This document shows, in pieces, positions 45,342-53,201 of a stretch of DNA of 64,000 bases. Below the pieces are notes generated by a model, which was given only the letters and a program-made list of their open reading frames with translations, was not told the origin of the DNA and did no database searches. Origin of the DNA: Mycobacterium sp. IS-1496 (GTDB lineage Bacteria; Actinomycetota; Actinomycetes; Mycobacteriales; Mycobacteriaceae); contig NZ_LQIU01000001.1 in assembly GCF_001499995.1 (NCBI RefSeq), positions 186,001-250,000 on the forward strand, given 5' to 3'. Within the stretch, counting starts at the first letter, position 1. The number at the start of each line of letters is the position of its first letter. A program made the position numbers and the translations under genes.

Positions 45342-46262
45342 TCAGACGGGGAACGTGATGCCGGTGAGGTCTTCAGCTATCCCCCACAACCGCTTCTGGA
45401 CGGCCTCGTCGTGAGACTTAGCACTGGATTCAACCAGGGTAGGGAAGCCCCGAAGTTCAAAAGGTCCATCCGGTCCCCAGTACTGGCCCCCGCGCACCTG
45501 AGGATCAGTGGCCGCCAACAACTGGGGCAGCGCGCCCTTAGCGGGGTCCTGGCCCACCATTGGGCCGAACCACCTCATGAGGGGCGCGACCGGCTTCCAG
45601 ACGTGGCGTATCAGCTCGGAGTCGGTAAATCCGGGATGGGCGGCAACCGCGATGGTTGGGACATCGGCGGCAGCCAGCCGCCGCTGCAGTTCATAGCAGA
45701 ACATCAGGTTGGCAAGCTTGGACTGAGCATAGGCGGCCCCGCGGTTGTAGCGGCGCTCCCATTGGAGATCATCGAAATGTATTGCACCGCCCAGCTTGTG
45801 GGCGTTGCTGCTGACTACAACGATCCGCGAGCCATCGACGGAAACGAGACTATCGAGCAGGAGTCCGGTGAGGGCGAAATGACCGAGATAGTTGGTGCCG
45901 AACTGCAATTCGAAGCCGTCCGGTGTTACCTGTTTCGGAGGAACCATTACGCCCGCGTTATTTATCAGCAGGTCGATCTGTGAATATTCGGCACGCAGTG
46001 CTTGAGCAGCGGCGCGCACAGATCGCAAGGATCCCAGGTCGAGCGGCTGAACAGTAACTTTTGCACGAGGCGCTGTATCCAGTATTCGGGCCTGGGCAGC
46101 GTCGCCTTTCTTCGTGTCGCGAACTGCGAGCACCACAGAGGCTCCGCGTTCCGCCAATACCCGAGCGGTATCGAAGCCGAGGCCGGTGTTTGCGCCCGTG
46201 ACGATCGCCACCCGGCCTGTTTGGTCGGGCACATCCGCCTCGGTCCACTTGCTTTCTGACAT
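45342..46262 (-). CDS. Short-chain dehydrogenase/reductase
   Basis: 306 aa from the ATG at 46262 (MSESKWTEADVPDQTGRVAI). The cofactor motif is VTGANTGLGFDTARVL, then NNAG as LLINNAGVMVPP, and the active site Ser in VVVSSNAHKL with Tyr-x-x-x-Lys in AYAQSKLAN. The Arg after the second strand (VRDTKKG) points to NADP preference. It resembles the retinol-dehydrogenase/protochlorophyllide-reductase-like SDRs of actinobacteria. A longer frame upstream lacks similarity and crosses the module. It could oxidise an alcohol made by the P450 (inference). Confidence 0.92.
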   Translation of the reverse strand: MSESKWTEADVPDQTGRVAIVTGANTGLGFDTARVLAERGASVVLAVRDTKKGDAAQARILDTAPRAKVTVQPLDLGSLRSVRAAAQALRAEYSQIDLLINNAGVMVPPKQVTPDGFELQFGTNYLGHFALTGLLLDSLVSVDGSRIVVVSSNAHKLGGAIHFDDLQWERRYNRGAAYAQSKLANLMFCYELQRRLAAADVPTIAVAAHPGFTDSELIRHVWKPVAPLMRWFGPMVGQDPAKGALPQLLAATDPQVRGGQYWGPDGPFELRGFPTLVESSAKSHDEAVQKRLWGIAEDLTGITFPV

Positions 46263-46347
46263 GGGAGATGATCGCTCTCTGCCGAGCGGCAAATATCCTC
46301 GTCTTTGACGCTTCCTTATATGGAGGAGCGGCTCACACCGCCACGTC

Positions 46348-46499
46348 ATCAGATTCGGTGGTGGTCCACGCGACGTCAACGGCGTGGCAGGAAGTTGAGA
46401 GGCCCGCTCTGGCGCTGTCCGGGAACTTTCCTCGCAACCAAGCCCTTTGAACAGGTGGCTTGCAGAGTAGTTGAGCCACGAATTTCTCATAGCGATAAG
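46348..46499 (-). promoter_or_regulatory. Upstream module, copy 2 (SDR-hydrolase operon)
   Basis: Read toward the SDR: CTTATCGCTATGAGAAATTC, then about 78 bp later CCTCTCAACTTCCTG, then CGTTGACG (46374-46381), 112 bp before the start codon. GAAGTTGAGAGGCCC on the plus strand (46391-46405) differs from copy 1 by one base. The three modules share order, orientation relative to the gene and spacing. Confidence 0.62.
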
Positions 46500-46970
46500 A
46501 CAAGTTTGCACCCGAGATGCGCTCACCTTGACGGTAAGGACGGGATGGTCAGCGGCGCCACAGCAAGCGGATCTACACCGTCGCCATCTACCATGCGGTT
46601 AATGGCGGCGTGACGACGCCAACATCTGAGTTACGTTGCAGCCGGATCCATCTGAGTCTCCCGGTTCATGCCAAGAGGTGAGTCGAATCGGACGCCGACC
46701 GTTCAAGCCTTGAAGCAATCGCGTTCATCGTGTTATTCAGTAATCGCAATACTTGATGCCATGACGTGATGACGAGTGACCGTCAGATGTAGGGCTGCTC
46801 GACAGGTACCTACGCCACTGGGAATGCTTCTGCCACCGTCGAGACGGTTGCTGACCGCGCAACACAGGAGTAGGTAACGTATTGATAGGTAACAACTCTC
46901 AGCTCGCCACGATTCGATGCGATCGGCTTTCGCGCGATGAGCCCACCCACCTGACATCACCCTCACCGTC
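46500..46970. other. Non-coding gap in the island
   Basis: 471 bp of lower-GC DNA with many stop codons in all frames. No ribosome-binding site is evident before the ATG at 46971. Possibly the lost 5' part of the hydrolase gene lay here, but I cannot trace it. Confidence 0.35.
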
Positions 46971-48029
46971 ATGATCAGCGTGATAAGGGTTGTCGAAGGA
47001 CCTCCGACTCTTCCGCCGGACAGCACAGTCACTGTTGGCCGATCCATGTTGGCAATCCCAGTCGGAACCGGGCACATCGTGCCGGCGAACTGGTACTTCC
47101 CGAGTGAACCGCAATCGCCGACTCGACTTCTATACCTGCAACACGGTTTCCTCGCCAGCGCCCCGCTCTACAGCTATACGGCGGCAGTGCTTGCCCAGCA
47201 GACCAACAGCATTGTTGTCACCCCGTCGCTGACGTCAAACCTCTTCGCCAGTGACGCAGCCTGGTTGGGTGAGATGGCGTTGCAACGCGCGGTGGCTGAC
47301 CTGTTCATAGGTGAGCGGCCGGCACTTACCGCCAGCGCGACCTTGGCGGCGGGAAGCTCGGTCACCCTGCCGCGACGCTTCCTCCTCGCGGGGCATTCCA
47401 TGGGCGGTGGACTCGTTGCAGGGGCCGCCGGTTTCTGTGTGGACAACGGAGCGGTCCCAGATCTGGCCGGCGTTATGCTGTTCGACGCGGTTTCGCTTGA
47501 TAACGCACTGCCGACGGCTATGGAAAAGCTCACCGGCGTGGACAGCCGACCGGTCCTGCTGATTACCGAACCCCTGCACTTTTGGAACCAGCTCGGCGAC
47601 GTCAGTAGGAATCTAGTCCAGGCGCGACCCAATCAGTTCGTGGGAATTTCACTAGTTGGAGGGTCGCACATCGATGCCATGCAAAGCGGGAACGTCTTGA
47701 TTCAGAAGGCGGCTCAACTGTTCACTGGCTTCTCGCTTCCACAGAACATCGAGGCCATACAGACCATTTCCGCCGGATGGATCAACGACATGTTCGCAGG
47801 GACCCGCGACGGCGTCTACGGTGCGCCTGGGCAGCCGATTCAGATTCCCACCAGCGCTGGGACTGCTACCGCCTTCGTACTTCCGGCGCCACCCAATCGA
47901 ACATCACCGATGAGCATACTGCTGCAAACAATGTTCGACGCTGCGCCCCGTGCCTTCTTCAGCTACGCGCCGCGCCTCCGGGCCTCCCGCCGGAACGCCG
48001 CGGCGTCTCGCGCGACCAAGCACGACTAG
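46971..48029 (+). CDS. Alpha/beta hydrolase, possibly N-terminally truncated
   Basis: 352 aa. LLYLQHGFLASAPLYSYTAA and the nucleophile elbow LLAGHSMGGGLVAGAAG (Ser) identify the fold; GGSHIDAMQ may carry the catalytic His. Related mycobacterial proteins, as I recall them, start with a signal peptide before a block like GPPTLPPDSTVTVGRS, whereas this one begins only six residues before that block. So the export signal may be lost, or an unusual start is used. The C-terminus is Arg-rich and may be frayed. Divergent from the SDR operon. A short hairpin follows the stop. Confidence 0.8.
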   Translation: MISVIRVVEGPPTLPPDSTVTVGRSMLAIPVGTGHIVPANWYFPSEPQSPTRLLYLQHGFLASAPLYSYTAAVLAQQTNSIVVTPSLTSNLFASDAAWLGEMALQRAVADLFIGERPALTASATLAAGSSVTLPRRFLLAGHSMGGGLVAGAAGFCVDNGAVPDLAGVMLFDAVSLDNALPTAMEKLTGVDSRPVLLITEPLHFWNQLGDVSRNLVQARPNQFVGISLVGGSHIDAMQSGNVLIQKAAQLFTGFSLPQNIEAIQTISAGWINDMFAGTRDGVYGAPGQPIQIPTSAGTATAFVLPAPPNRTSPMSILLQTMFDAAPRAFFSYAPRLRASRRNAAASRATKHD

Positions 48030-48072
48030 GGCGATAAGACGGCTTCTTCGCGGCAATACGGATACGTGCGCC

Positions 48073-48091
48073 GACTGCCCGACGGGCAGTC
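48073..48091. terminator. GACTGCCC-GAC-GGGCAGTC hairpin
   Basis: A perfect 8-bp stem with a 3-nt loop, 44 nt after the hydrolase stop. No T-run follows, so it is a weak terminator candidate. The rest of 48030-48385 has no supported gene; one plus-strand stretch (GQFGQTITNLEDIRGRAVVN) after an in-frame TAG looks like decayed coding DNA. Confidence 0.4.
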
Positions 48092-48385
48092 GTGCGCTAT
48101 GGCTAACGGAGCTCGACAATCACCACATCAGGTCTGCCCGATGGGATCGTTCTCCGACGACTTCACCGCAGATGTTGAGCGTCAGATATAGGGGCAGTTC
48201 GGCCAGACCATCACAAATCTCGAGGACATCCGAGGTCGGGCGGTCGTCAACATCCCGACCGCTATCGCAAGGAGACCGGCGTCGAGCTGTCTGGCGCCGA
48301 CGCGCGCCTCGCTTCCCGAGCAAATGGGCGGTAGTGAAACGACGTGATCAGCGTTCGCTGTTGCATGGTCCGTTGCACGGACCCC

Positions 48386-48461
48386 GAAACAGACATCGCC
48401 CCACCCGCGTCTCCGCAGGTGGGGCGATGCTTCGAGTTGGGGTGGCTGACGGGACTCGAAC
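48386..48461 (-). repeat. Right copy of the 76-bp attachment-type repeat
   Basis: Includes the last 24 nt of the intact tRNA-His gene (48438-48461) and its terminator. It differs from the left copy at only three positions, all outside the hairpin. Confidence 0.85.
48394..48429 (-). terminator. tRNA-His terminator
   Basis: The same 12-bp stem as at 37062-37097, 8 nt beyond the CCA end on the minus strand and followed by TCTGTTT. Confidence 0.85.
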
Positions 48462-48514
48462 CCGCGACAGCCAGGATCACAACCTGGTGCTCTACCAACT
48501 GAACTACAGCCACC
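48438..48514 (-). tRNA. hisT: tRNA-His (GTG anticodon), CCA encoded
   Basis: Acceptor stem GTGGCTG/CAGCCAC, with G at -1 (48514) opposite C73, the identity element of histidine tRNAs. The anticodon arm is CCAGGTT-GTG-ATCCTGG, and the T-arm contains GGTTCGAGTCCC. CCA is encoded at 48438-48440. The adjacent orn gene is conserved in M. tuberculosis (hisT-orn). The 3' end is the apparent integration site of the island. Confidence 0.97.
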
Positions 48515-48553
48515 ATCGCCGCCAAGCCGTCGGGCCGTGCAGCGACGTCGATC

Positions 48554-49201
48554 TTAACCGGTCGTGTGCCCTGCGGCCGAATCGGTCTCCGGAGCGTCCT
48601 TGCCGGGCGGGCCGAGTTCGGCGGCAATGGCGGCGATATCGCTGGTCGACGGGCCGGGCGGAGCGACGAACGCCGTCTGCCGGTAGTACTTCAGCTCCCG
48701 GATCGACTCGTGGATGTCGGCCAGCGCGCGGTGGGCGAGGCCCTTCTCCGGCTGACCGAAGTAGATCCGCGGATACCACCGGCGGCACAACTCCTTGATC
48801 GAGCTGACGTCGATCATCCGGTAGTGCAGGTACTCGTCGAGGGTGGCCATGTCACGGGCGATGAACCCGCGGTCGGTGGCGATCGAGTTGCCGGCCAGCG
48901 GCGCCGTCTTGGCCTGTTTGACGTGCCCGCGGATGTAGTCGAGCACCATCTCCTCGGCTGTCGCGAGGTCGATGGTCGAGGCGCGCACCTCTTCTGTCAG
49001 ACCGGAGCGGCTGTGCATATCGGTCACCACCGGGATCATGGCGTCGAGCGCCTCGTCCGGCGCGTGGATCACCACGTCGAGACCCTCGCCGAGGATGTTG
49101 AGGTCGGCATCGGTGACCAGCACCGCGATCTCGATCAGCCGATCCGATCTCAGATCCAGGCCGGTCATCTCGCAGTCGATCCACACCAATTCGTCACGCA
49201 C
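48554..49201 (-). CDS. orn: Oligoribonuclease
   Basis: 215 aa, the family length. A DEDDh 3'-5' exonuclease that degrades 2-5-nt RNAs and the c-di-GMP breakdown product pGpG. Exo motifs: [11 protein letters not shown] (Asp, Glu), [14 protein letters not shown] (Asp), and [14 protein letters not shown] (His, Asp). Close to M. tuberculosis Orn (Rv2511). The start is the GTG at 49201, with TACCCT 8 nt upstream (plus strand 49210-49215) and no Shine-Dalgarno, so probably leaderless. The C-terminal tail ([12 protein letters not shown]) is disordered as in the ortholog. Confidence 0.98.
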   Translation of the reverse strand: MRDELVWIDCEMTGLDLRSDRLIEIAVLVTDADLNILGEGLDVVIHAPDEALDAMIPVVTDMHSRSGLTEEVRASTIDLATAEEMVLDYIRGHVKQAKTAPLAGNSIATDRGFIARDMATLDEYLHYRMIDVSSIKELCRRWYPRIYFGQPEKGLAHRALADIHESIRELKYYRQTAFVAPPGPSTSDIAAIAAELGPPGKDAPETDSAAGHTTG

Positions 49202-49256
49202 AGCGAATCAGGGTATTCGCCCCCGCTGGATGCGCACGCCGATACCCGTGCCCCAG

Positions 49257-49262
49257 TAGGGT
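49257..49262 (+). promoter_or_regulatory. TAGGGT -10-like hexamer of the DUF853 ATPase gene
   Basis: TAGGGT lies 7 nt before the ATG at 49270, without a Shine-Dalgarno; a leaderless start is likely. Confidence 0.5.
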
Positions 49263-49269
49263 CTGCGCC

Positions 49270-50847
49270 ATGACCAGTGAGTCGACTGACGGTCGCGCCG
49301 CCGGCATCGCGGCCGGCTACGCCACCGCGGGCCAGGCGCTGGAACTCGGCACCGTCGTCGTCGACGGCGCGGCCGATCCGGCCGCCCGGGTCCGGATCCC
49401 GCTGGCCACCGTGAACCGGCACGGGCTGGTGGCCGGCGCCACCGGTACCGGCAAGACGAAGTCACTGCAGGTGCTCGCCGAGCAGTTGTCGGCTGCCGGG
49501 GTGCCGGTGCTGATGGCCGATGTGAAAGGCGATCTGTCCGGCCTGGCGCGGCCCGGTGAGCCCGGTGAGAAGGTCTCCGAACGCGCCGCCGACACCGGCG
49601 ACGAGTGGGTCCCGACGGCCTATCCGGTGGAGTTCCTGGCGCTCGGCACCGGCGGTGCCGGGGTGCCGGTGCGCGCCACCGTCTCCAGTTTCGGGCCAAT
49701 CCTGCTCTCGAAGGTGTTGGGACTCAACCAGACTCAGGAGTCGACGCTCGGCCTGATCTTCCACTGGGCGGACCAGAAGGGGTTGCCGCTGCTCGACCTG
49801 AAGGATCTGCGGTCGGTGATCCACTTCCTCACCAGCGAGGACGGAAAACCCGAGCTCAAGGCGCTCGGCGCGGTGTCCACGACGACGGCCGGGGTGATCT
49901 TGCGCGCGCTGGTCAATCTCGAGGCCGAGGGCGGCGACACCTTCTTCGGCGAGCCGGAGTTCGAAACCGACGATCTGCTGCGGCTCGACGGCGACGGCCG
50001 CGGTGTCGTCACGTTGCTCGAACTGGGCAGCCAGGCCGTCCGCCCGGTGTTGTTCTCCACGTTCCTGATGTGGGTGCTGGCCGACCTGTTCACGACGCTG
50101 CCGGAGGTCGGTGACCTCGACAAGCCGAAGCTGGTGTTCTTCTTCGACGAGGCGCACCTGCTGTTCGCCGACGCGTCGAAGGCGTTCCTCGAACAGGTCG
50201 AGCAGACGGTCAAGCTGATCCGCTCCAAGGGCGTCGGCGTGTTCTTCTGCACGCAGTTGCCGACCGATGTGCCCAACGGCGTGCTGTCGCAACTCGGTGC
50301 GCGGGTGCAGCACGCGTTGCGCGCGTTCACCCCCGATGACGAGAAGGCGCTGCGCAAGACCGTGCGCACGTATCCGAAGACCGACGTCTACGACCTGCAG
50401 TCGGCACTGTCGTCGCTGGGCATCGGCGAGGCGATCGTCACGGTGCTGTCGGAGCAGGGCGTTCCGACGCCGGTCGCGTGGACGCGGATGCGCGCCCCGC
50501 GGTCGCTGATGGACACCATCGGCACCCAGGCGATCGCCGCCGCCGCGGCCGCCAGTCCGCTGCAGGCCGAGTACGGCCAGACCGTCGACCGCGAATCCGC
50601 CTACGAGCGGCTCGCCGCCCGGCTGGCGCCACCACCGCCCGCGCCACCACCGCCCGCGGACCTGCCGCCGGTGCCCACTGGATTCGACGTCCCGCCCATG
50701 CCTGCGCCGGCCCCGGAGCCGGGTCTTTTCGACAAGGTGATGGACAGCCCGGCGTTCAAGAGTGCGATGCGCTCGGCGGGCACCGTCATCGGCCGCGAGA
50801 TCACCCGCAGCATCTTCGGCACGGGTCGACGGCGCCGGCGTCGCTGA
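49270..50847 (+). CDS. HerA-like ATPase (DUF853, Rv2510c type)
   Basis: 525 aa. Walker A LVAGATGTGKTKSLQ (about residue 60) and Walker B KLVFFFDEAHLLF (about 300), with a sensor region FFCTQLPTDVPNGVLSQLG and an arginine-finger candidate in LGARVQHALRAF. It belongs to the FtsK/HerA superfamily of DNA or protein translocating ATPases; no membrane helix. A Pro-rich linker (PPPPAPPPPADLPPV) precedes a short C-terminal domain ending in an Arg tail (GTGRRRRRR). The substrate is unknown. Divergent from orn and convergent with cmrA. The order orn/Rv2510c/Rv2509 is conserved. Confidence 0.92.
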   Translation: MTSESTDGRAAGIAAGYATAGQALELGTVVVDGAADPAARVRIPLATVNRHGLVAGATGTGKTKSLQVLAEQLSAAGVPVLMADVKGDLSGLARPGEPGEKVSERAADTGDEWVPTAYPVEFLALGTGGAGVPVRATVSSFGPILLSKVLGLNQTQESTLGLIFHWADQKGLPLLDLKDLRSVIHFLTSEDGKPELKALGAVSTTTAGVILRALVNLEAEGGDTFFGEPEFETDDLLRLDGDGRGVVTLLELGSQAVRPVLFSTFLMWVLADLFTTLPEVGDLDKPKLVFFFDEAHLLFADASKAFLEQVEQTVKLIRSKGVGVFFCTQLPTDVPNGVLSQLGARVQHALRAFTPDDEKALRKTVRTYPKTDVYDLQSALSSLGIGEAIVTVLSEQGVPTPVAWTRMRAPRSLMDTIGTQAIAAAAAASPLQAEYGQTVDRESAYERLAARLAPPPPAPPPPADLPPVPTGFDVPPMPAPAPEPGLFDKVMDSPAFKSAMRSAGTVIGREITRSIFGTGRRRRRR

Positions 50848-50853
50848 CCGCCG

Positions 50854-50909
50854 CGAAACAGCATTCCCGGCTATCAGAGCACTGTCTTGACACAGGGAAT
50901 GCTGTTTCG
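50854..50909. repeat. 15-bp perfect inverted repeat with 26-nt loop
   Basis: CGAAACAGCATTCCC (50854-50868) and GGGAATGCTGTTTCG (50895-50909) can form a long hairpin between the convergent DUF853 and cmrA genes, probably a terminator for both strands. Confidence 0.65.
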
Positions 50910-50952
50910 GCGCACGCGGCGCCACGCGCGCACGCTTCGGCGCACGCGGCGC
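50906..50952 (+). repeat. 17-bp direct repeat TTCGGCGCACGCGGCGC, two copies
   Basis: Identical copies at 50906-50922 and 50936-50952, 30 bp apart; the first overlaps the end of the inverted repeat. GC-only content and position at a gene end suggest a REP-like element. Confidence 0.6.
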
Positions 50953-50958
50953 GCCGGG

Positions 50959-51765
50959 TCAGTCGCCGCCGAGCTTCTTGTACACCGCGCCGACAATCGG
51001 CGTGACGATCGCGCGGGGGGCATAGCCGCTGGCCACCGACATGGCCTTCGACGTCACCCCGGGCACCACCCGCATCTTGTTGCTCTCCAGGCCGTCAAGG
51101 GACAGCTTCGCGGTGTACTCGGTCGAGATCCACAGGAAGTCGGGGATGAGCTTCTCCACCAGCGACTGCTCGTGTTCGTCGGGCAGCGTCTCCCGCACCG
51201 GGCCGGGAGCCAGCAGCGTGACGTGCACACCGGCGCCCTTGAGCTCCCCGCGCAGCGATTCGCTGAACGTGTTGACGAACGCCTTGGTCGCCGCGTAGGT
51301 CGCGTTGTTCGGGATGGGCGAGTTGCCGGCCGCCGACCCGGAGATGAGGATGCCGCCGGATCGGCGCGACACCATCCCCGGCAACACGGCGAGGACCAGA
51401 TCGTGCACGCCGAGCACGTTGAGCTGGACCTGTGCCTTCTCGTCGGCGGGGTCGAGTCGCGCGACGGGTCCGAACGTGGCGGTGCCCGCGTTGGCGCAGA
51501 GGATGGAGATCTCGCGGGTGGCGAGTTCGTCGCACAGTGCGGTGCGGGCCGCCGGATCGGCCAGGTCGACCGGGCGCACCTCGACAGTCACCCCGTACCG
51601 CTCGGTCAGCCGCGCCGCCAGCGCGGTCAGCACGTCTTCGCGCCGCGCCGTGATGATCAGGTGATGCCCACGGGCGGCCAACTCCGTGGCCAGCGCTTCG
51701 CCGATGTTCTGGGACGCGCCGGTGACGACCGCGCGGGCATCGGGGCGGGGTGCGGGTACTGGCAT
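50959..51765 (-). CDS. cmrA: Mycolate (3-oxo-mycolate) reductase, SDR family
   Basis: 268 aa. Close to Rv2509/CmrA, which reduces the beta-keto group of the Pks13 product in the last step of mycolic acid synthesis. Cofactor motif AVVTGASQNIGEALA; TARRED after the second strand favours NADPH; LCANAGTATFGP; active site Ser in LISGSAAGNSP and Tyr/Lys in ATYAATKAF. The C-terminal YAPRAIVTPIVGAVYKKLGG is characteristic. TATAGT lies 6 nt before the ATG (plus strand 51772-51777), another leaderless-type start. Divergent from the MFS gene. Confidence 0.95.
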   Translation of the reverse strand: MPVPAPRPDARAVVTGASQNIGEALATELAARGHHLIITARREDVLTALAARLTERYGVTVEVRPVDLADPAARTALCDELATREISILCANAGTATFGPVARLDPADEKAQVQLNVLGVHDLVLAVLPGMVSRRSGGILISGSAAGNSPIPNNATYAATKAFVNTFSESLRGELKGAGVHVTLLAPGPVRETLPDEHEQSLVEKLIPDFLWISTEYTAKLSLDGLESNKMRVVPGVTSKAMSVASGYAPRAIVTPIVGAVYKKLGGD

Positions 51766-51833
51766 GGGCGGACTATATCGGGACGGCCGCGTGCGCCGTC
51801 ACCTCGCGTCGGCGGTCTATATCGTGGGCGACC

Positions 51834-53201
51834 GTGACTCAACCCGCGCCGAAACACCCACCCTCGGCGTCGATCGCCGGCCGGGGCCGCATCGTCGCGT
51901 GGGCGCTGTGGGACTGCGGGAACACCGGCATGAACGCGATCGTCGCGACGTTCGTGTTCGCGGTGTACCTCACCAGCGCGGTGGGATCGGATCTGCCGGG
52001 CGACACCTCGGCCACCAGTTGGCTGGGCCGCGCGATGACCGTGGCGGGACTGGTGGTGGCGGTGCTGGCGCCCGTGACCGGGGTGTGGGTGCAGGCCCCG
52101 CGCAGGCGACGCGTGGTGCTGACGGTGCTGACGGGCACCGCGGTCCTGCTCACCGCGTCGATGAGCCTGATCCGCGACGACCACCGCTACCTGTGGGCGG
52201 GTCTGGTGCTGCTGGCCTGCACCGCGGCGTGCGGCGATCTGGCCAGCGTGCCCTACAACGCGATGCTGCGGCAGCTGGCCGGTCCGCAGAGATCGGGGCG
52301 GATCTCCGGATTAGGTTGGGCGGCAGGCTATCTGGGCAGCGTCTTCCTGCTGGTGCTGGTGTACGTAGGCTTCGTCTCGGGCGACGGTGACACCCGTGGT
52401 CTGTTCGACATCCCGGTTTCCGACGGCCAGAACATCCGCGCGGCGATGCTGCTGGCCGCCGCCTGGTTCCTGCTCTTCGCGCTGCCTCTGCTGCTCACCG
52501 TTCCGGCGCATCTGCCCGACGCCGACGTCGTCGACCCGGATCAGCCCTCCGGGGTGTTCGCCGCCTACCGCAGGCTGTGGACGGAGATCGTCGGGGAATG
52601 GCGCCGGGACCGCAACATCGTCTACTACCTGCTCGCCAGCGCGGTGTTCCGTGACGGGCTCGCCGGGGTGTTCGCCTTCGGTGCGGTGCTCGGGGTGAGC
52701 GTGTACGGCATCTCGGAGGCCGACGTCCTGCTGTTCGGCGTGAGCGCGTGCGTGGTGGCCGCCATCGGTGCGGTCATCGGTGGTCTGATCGACGACCGGG
52801 TCGGCTCCAAACCGGTGATCGTGGTGTCCCTGATCGCGATGATCGCGGTGGGTCTGACCCTGTTGAGCCTGTCCGGCCCGACGGCGTTCTGGGTGTGCGG
52901 CCTGCTGCTGTGCCTGTTCATCGGTCCGACGCAGTCTTCGGCGCGTACGTTGATGCTGCGGATGTCGGCCGCGGGCAAGGAGGGGGTCGCGTTCGGCCTC
53001 TACACCACGACCGGTCGGGCGGTGGCGTTCCTCGCGCCGTGGCTGTTCTTCATGTTCATCGATCTGTTCGACAGCGACCGCGCGGGCATGGCCGGGCTGT
53101 GCGTGGTGCTGGCCGCCGGACTGGCGGCGATGCTCGTGGTGCGGGCGCCGCACACCCGACCGGCGGCGCTAGCGCATGCCGACGCAGAAGGTCAGCCCTG
53201 A
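51834..53201 (+). CDS. MFS transporter, UMF1/Atg22-like (Rv2508c type)
   Basis: 455 aa with 12 hydrophobic helices. The N-terminal IVAWALWDCGNTGMNAIVAT matches the UMF1/Atg22 group (usual WxLYDxANS replaced by WALWDCGNTG). GLIDDRVGSKPVIVVSLIAM is the second-half MFS signature. The substrate is unknown. The GTG at 51834 follows TATCGT by 8 nt. The 3' end overlaps the convergent MmpS-like gene by 33 bp. It matches the position of Rv2508c. Confidence 0.88.
   Translation: MTQPAPKHPPSASIAGRGRIVAWALWDCGNTGMNAIVATFVFAVYLTSAVGSDLPGDTSATSWLGRAMTVAGLVVAVLAPVTGVWVQAPRRRRVVLTVLTGTAVLLTASMSLIRDDHRYLWAGLVLLACTAACGDLASVPYNAMLRQLAGPQRSGRISGLGWAAGYLGSVFLLVLVYVGFVSGDGDTRGLFDIPVSDGQNIRAAMLLAAAWFLLFALPLLLTVPAHLPDADVVDPDQPSGVFAAYRRLWTEIVGEWRRDRNIVYYLLASAVFRDGLAGVFAFGAVLGVSVYGISEADVLLFGVSACVVAAIGAVIGGLIDDRVGSKPVIVVSLIAMIAVGLTLLSLSGPTAFWVCGLLLCLFIGPTQSSARTLMLRMSAAGKEGVAFGLYTTTGRAVAFLAPWLFFMFIDLFDSDRAGMAGLCVVLAAGLAAMLVVRAPHTRPAALAHADAEGQP

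Larger units (their letters stand above)
37054..48461. mobile_element. Putative tRNA-His-integrated genomic island (about 11.3 kb)
   Basis: The segment is bounded by the 76-bp direct repeats described at each end. The interior is clearly poorer in G/C, with many A/T third positions, and has several decayed genes and long non-coding gaps, unlike the tightly packed flanks. Cargo: P450, TetR, ferredoxin-reductase fusion, SDR, two alpha/beta hydrolases, secreted-protein remnant, TetR and P450 remnants. No integrase, relaxase or transposase could be found, so the element is probably immobile now or was mobilised in trans. Gene content suggests catabolism of a hydrophobic substrate. Confidence 0.75.

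Noticed and set aside
37130..48385. Search for an integrase, transposase or toxin-antitoxin pair in the island
   Set aside because: No tyrosine or serine recombinase motifs, DDE signature or small operon pair could be recognised; I therefore do not claim the element is mobile.
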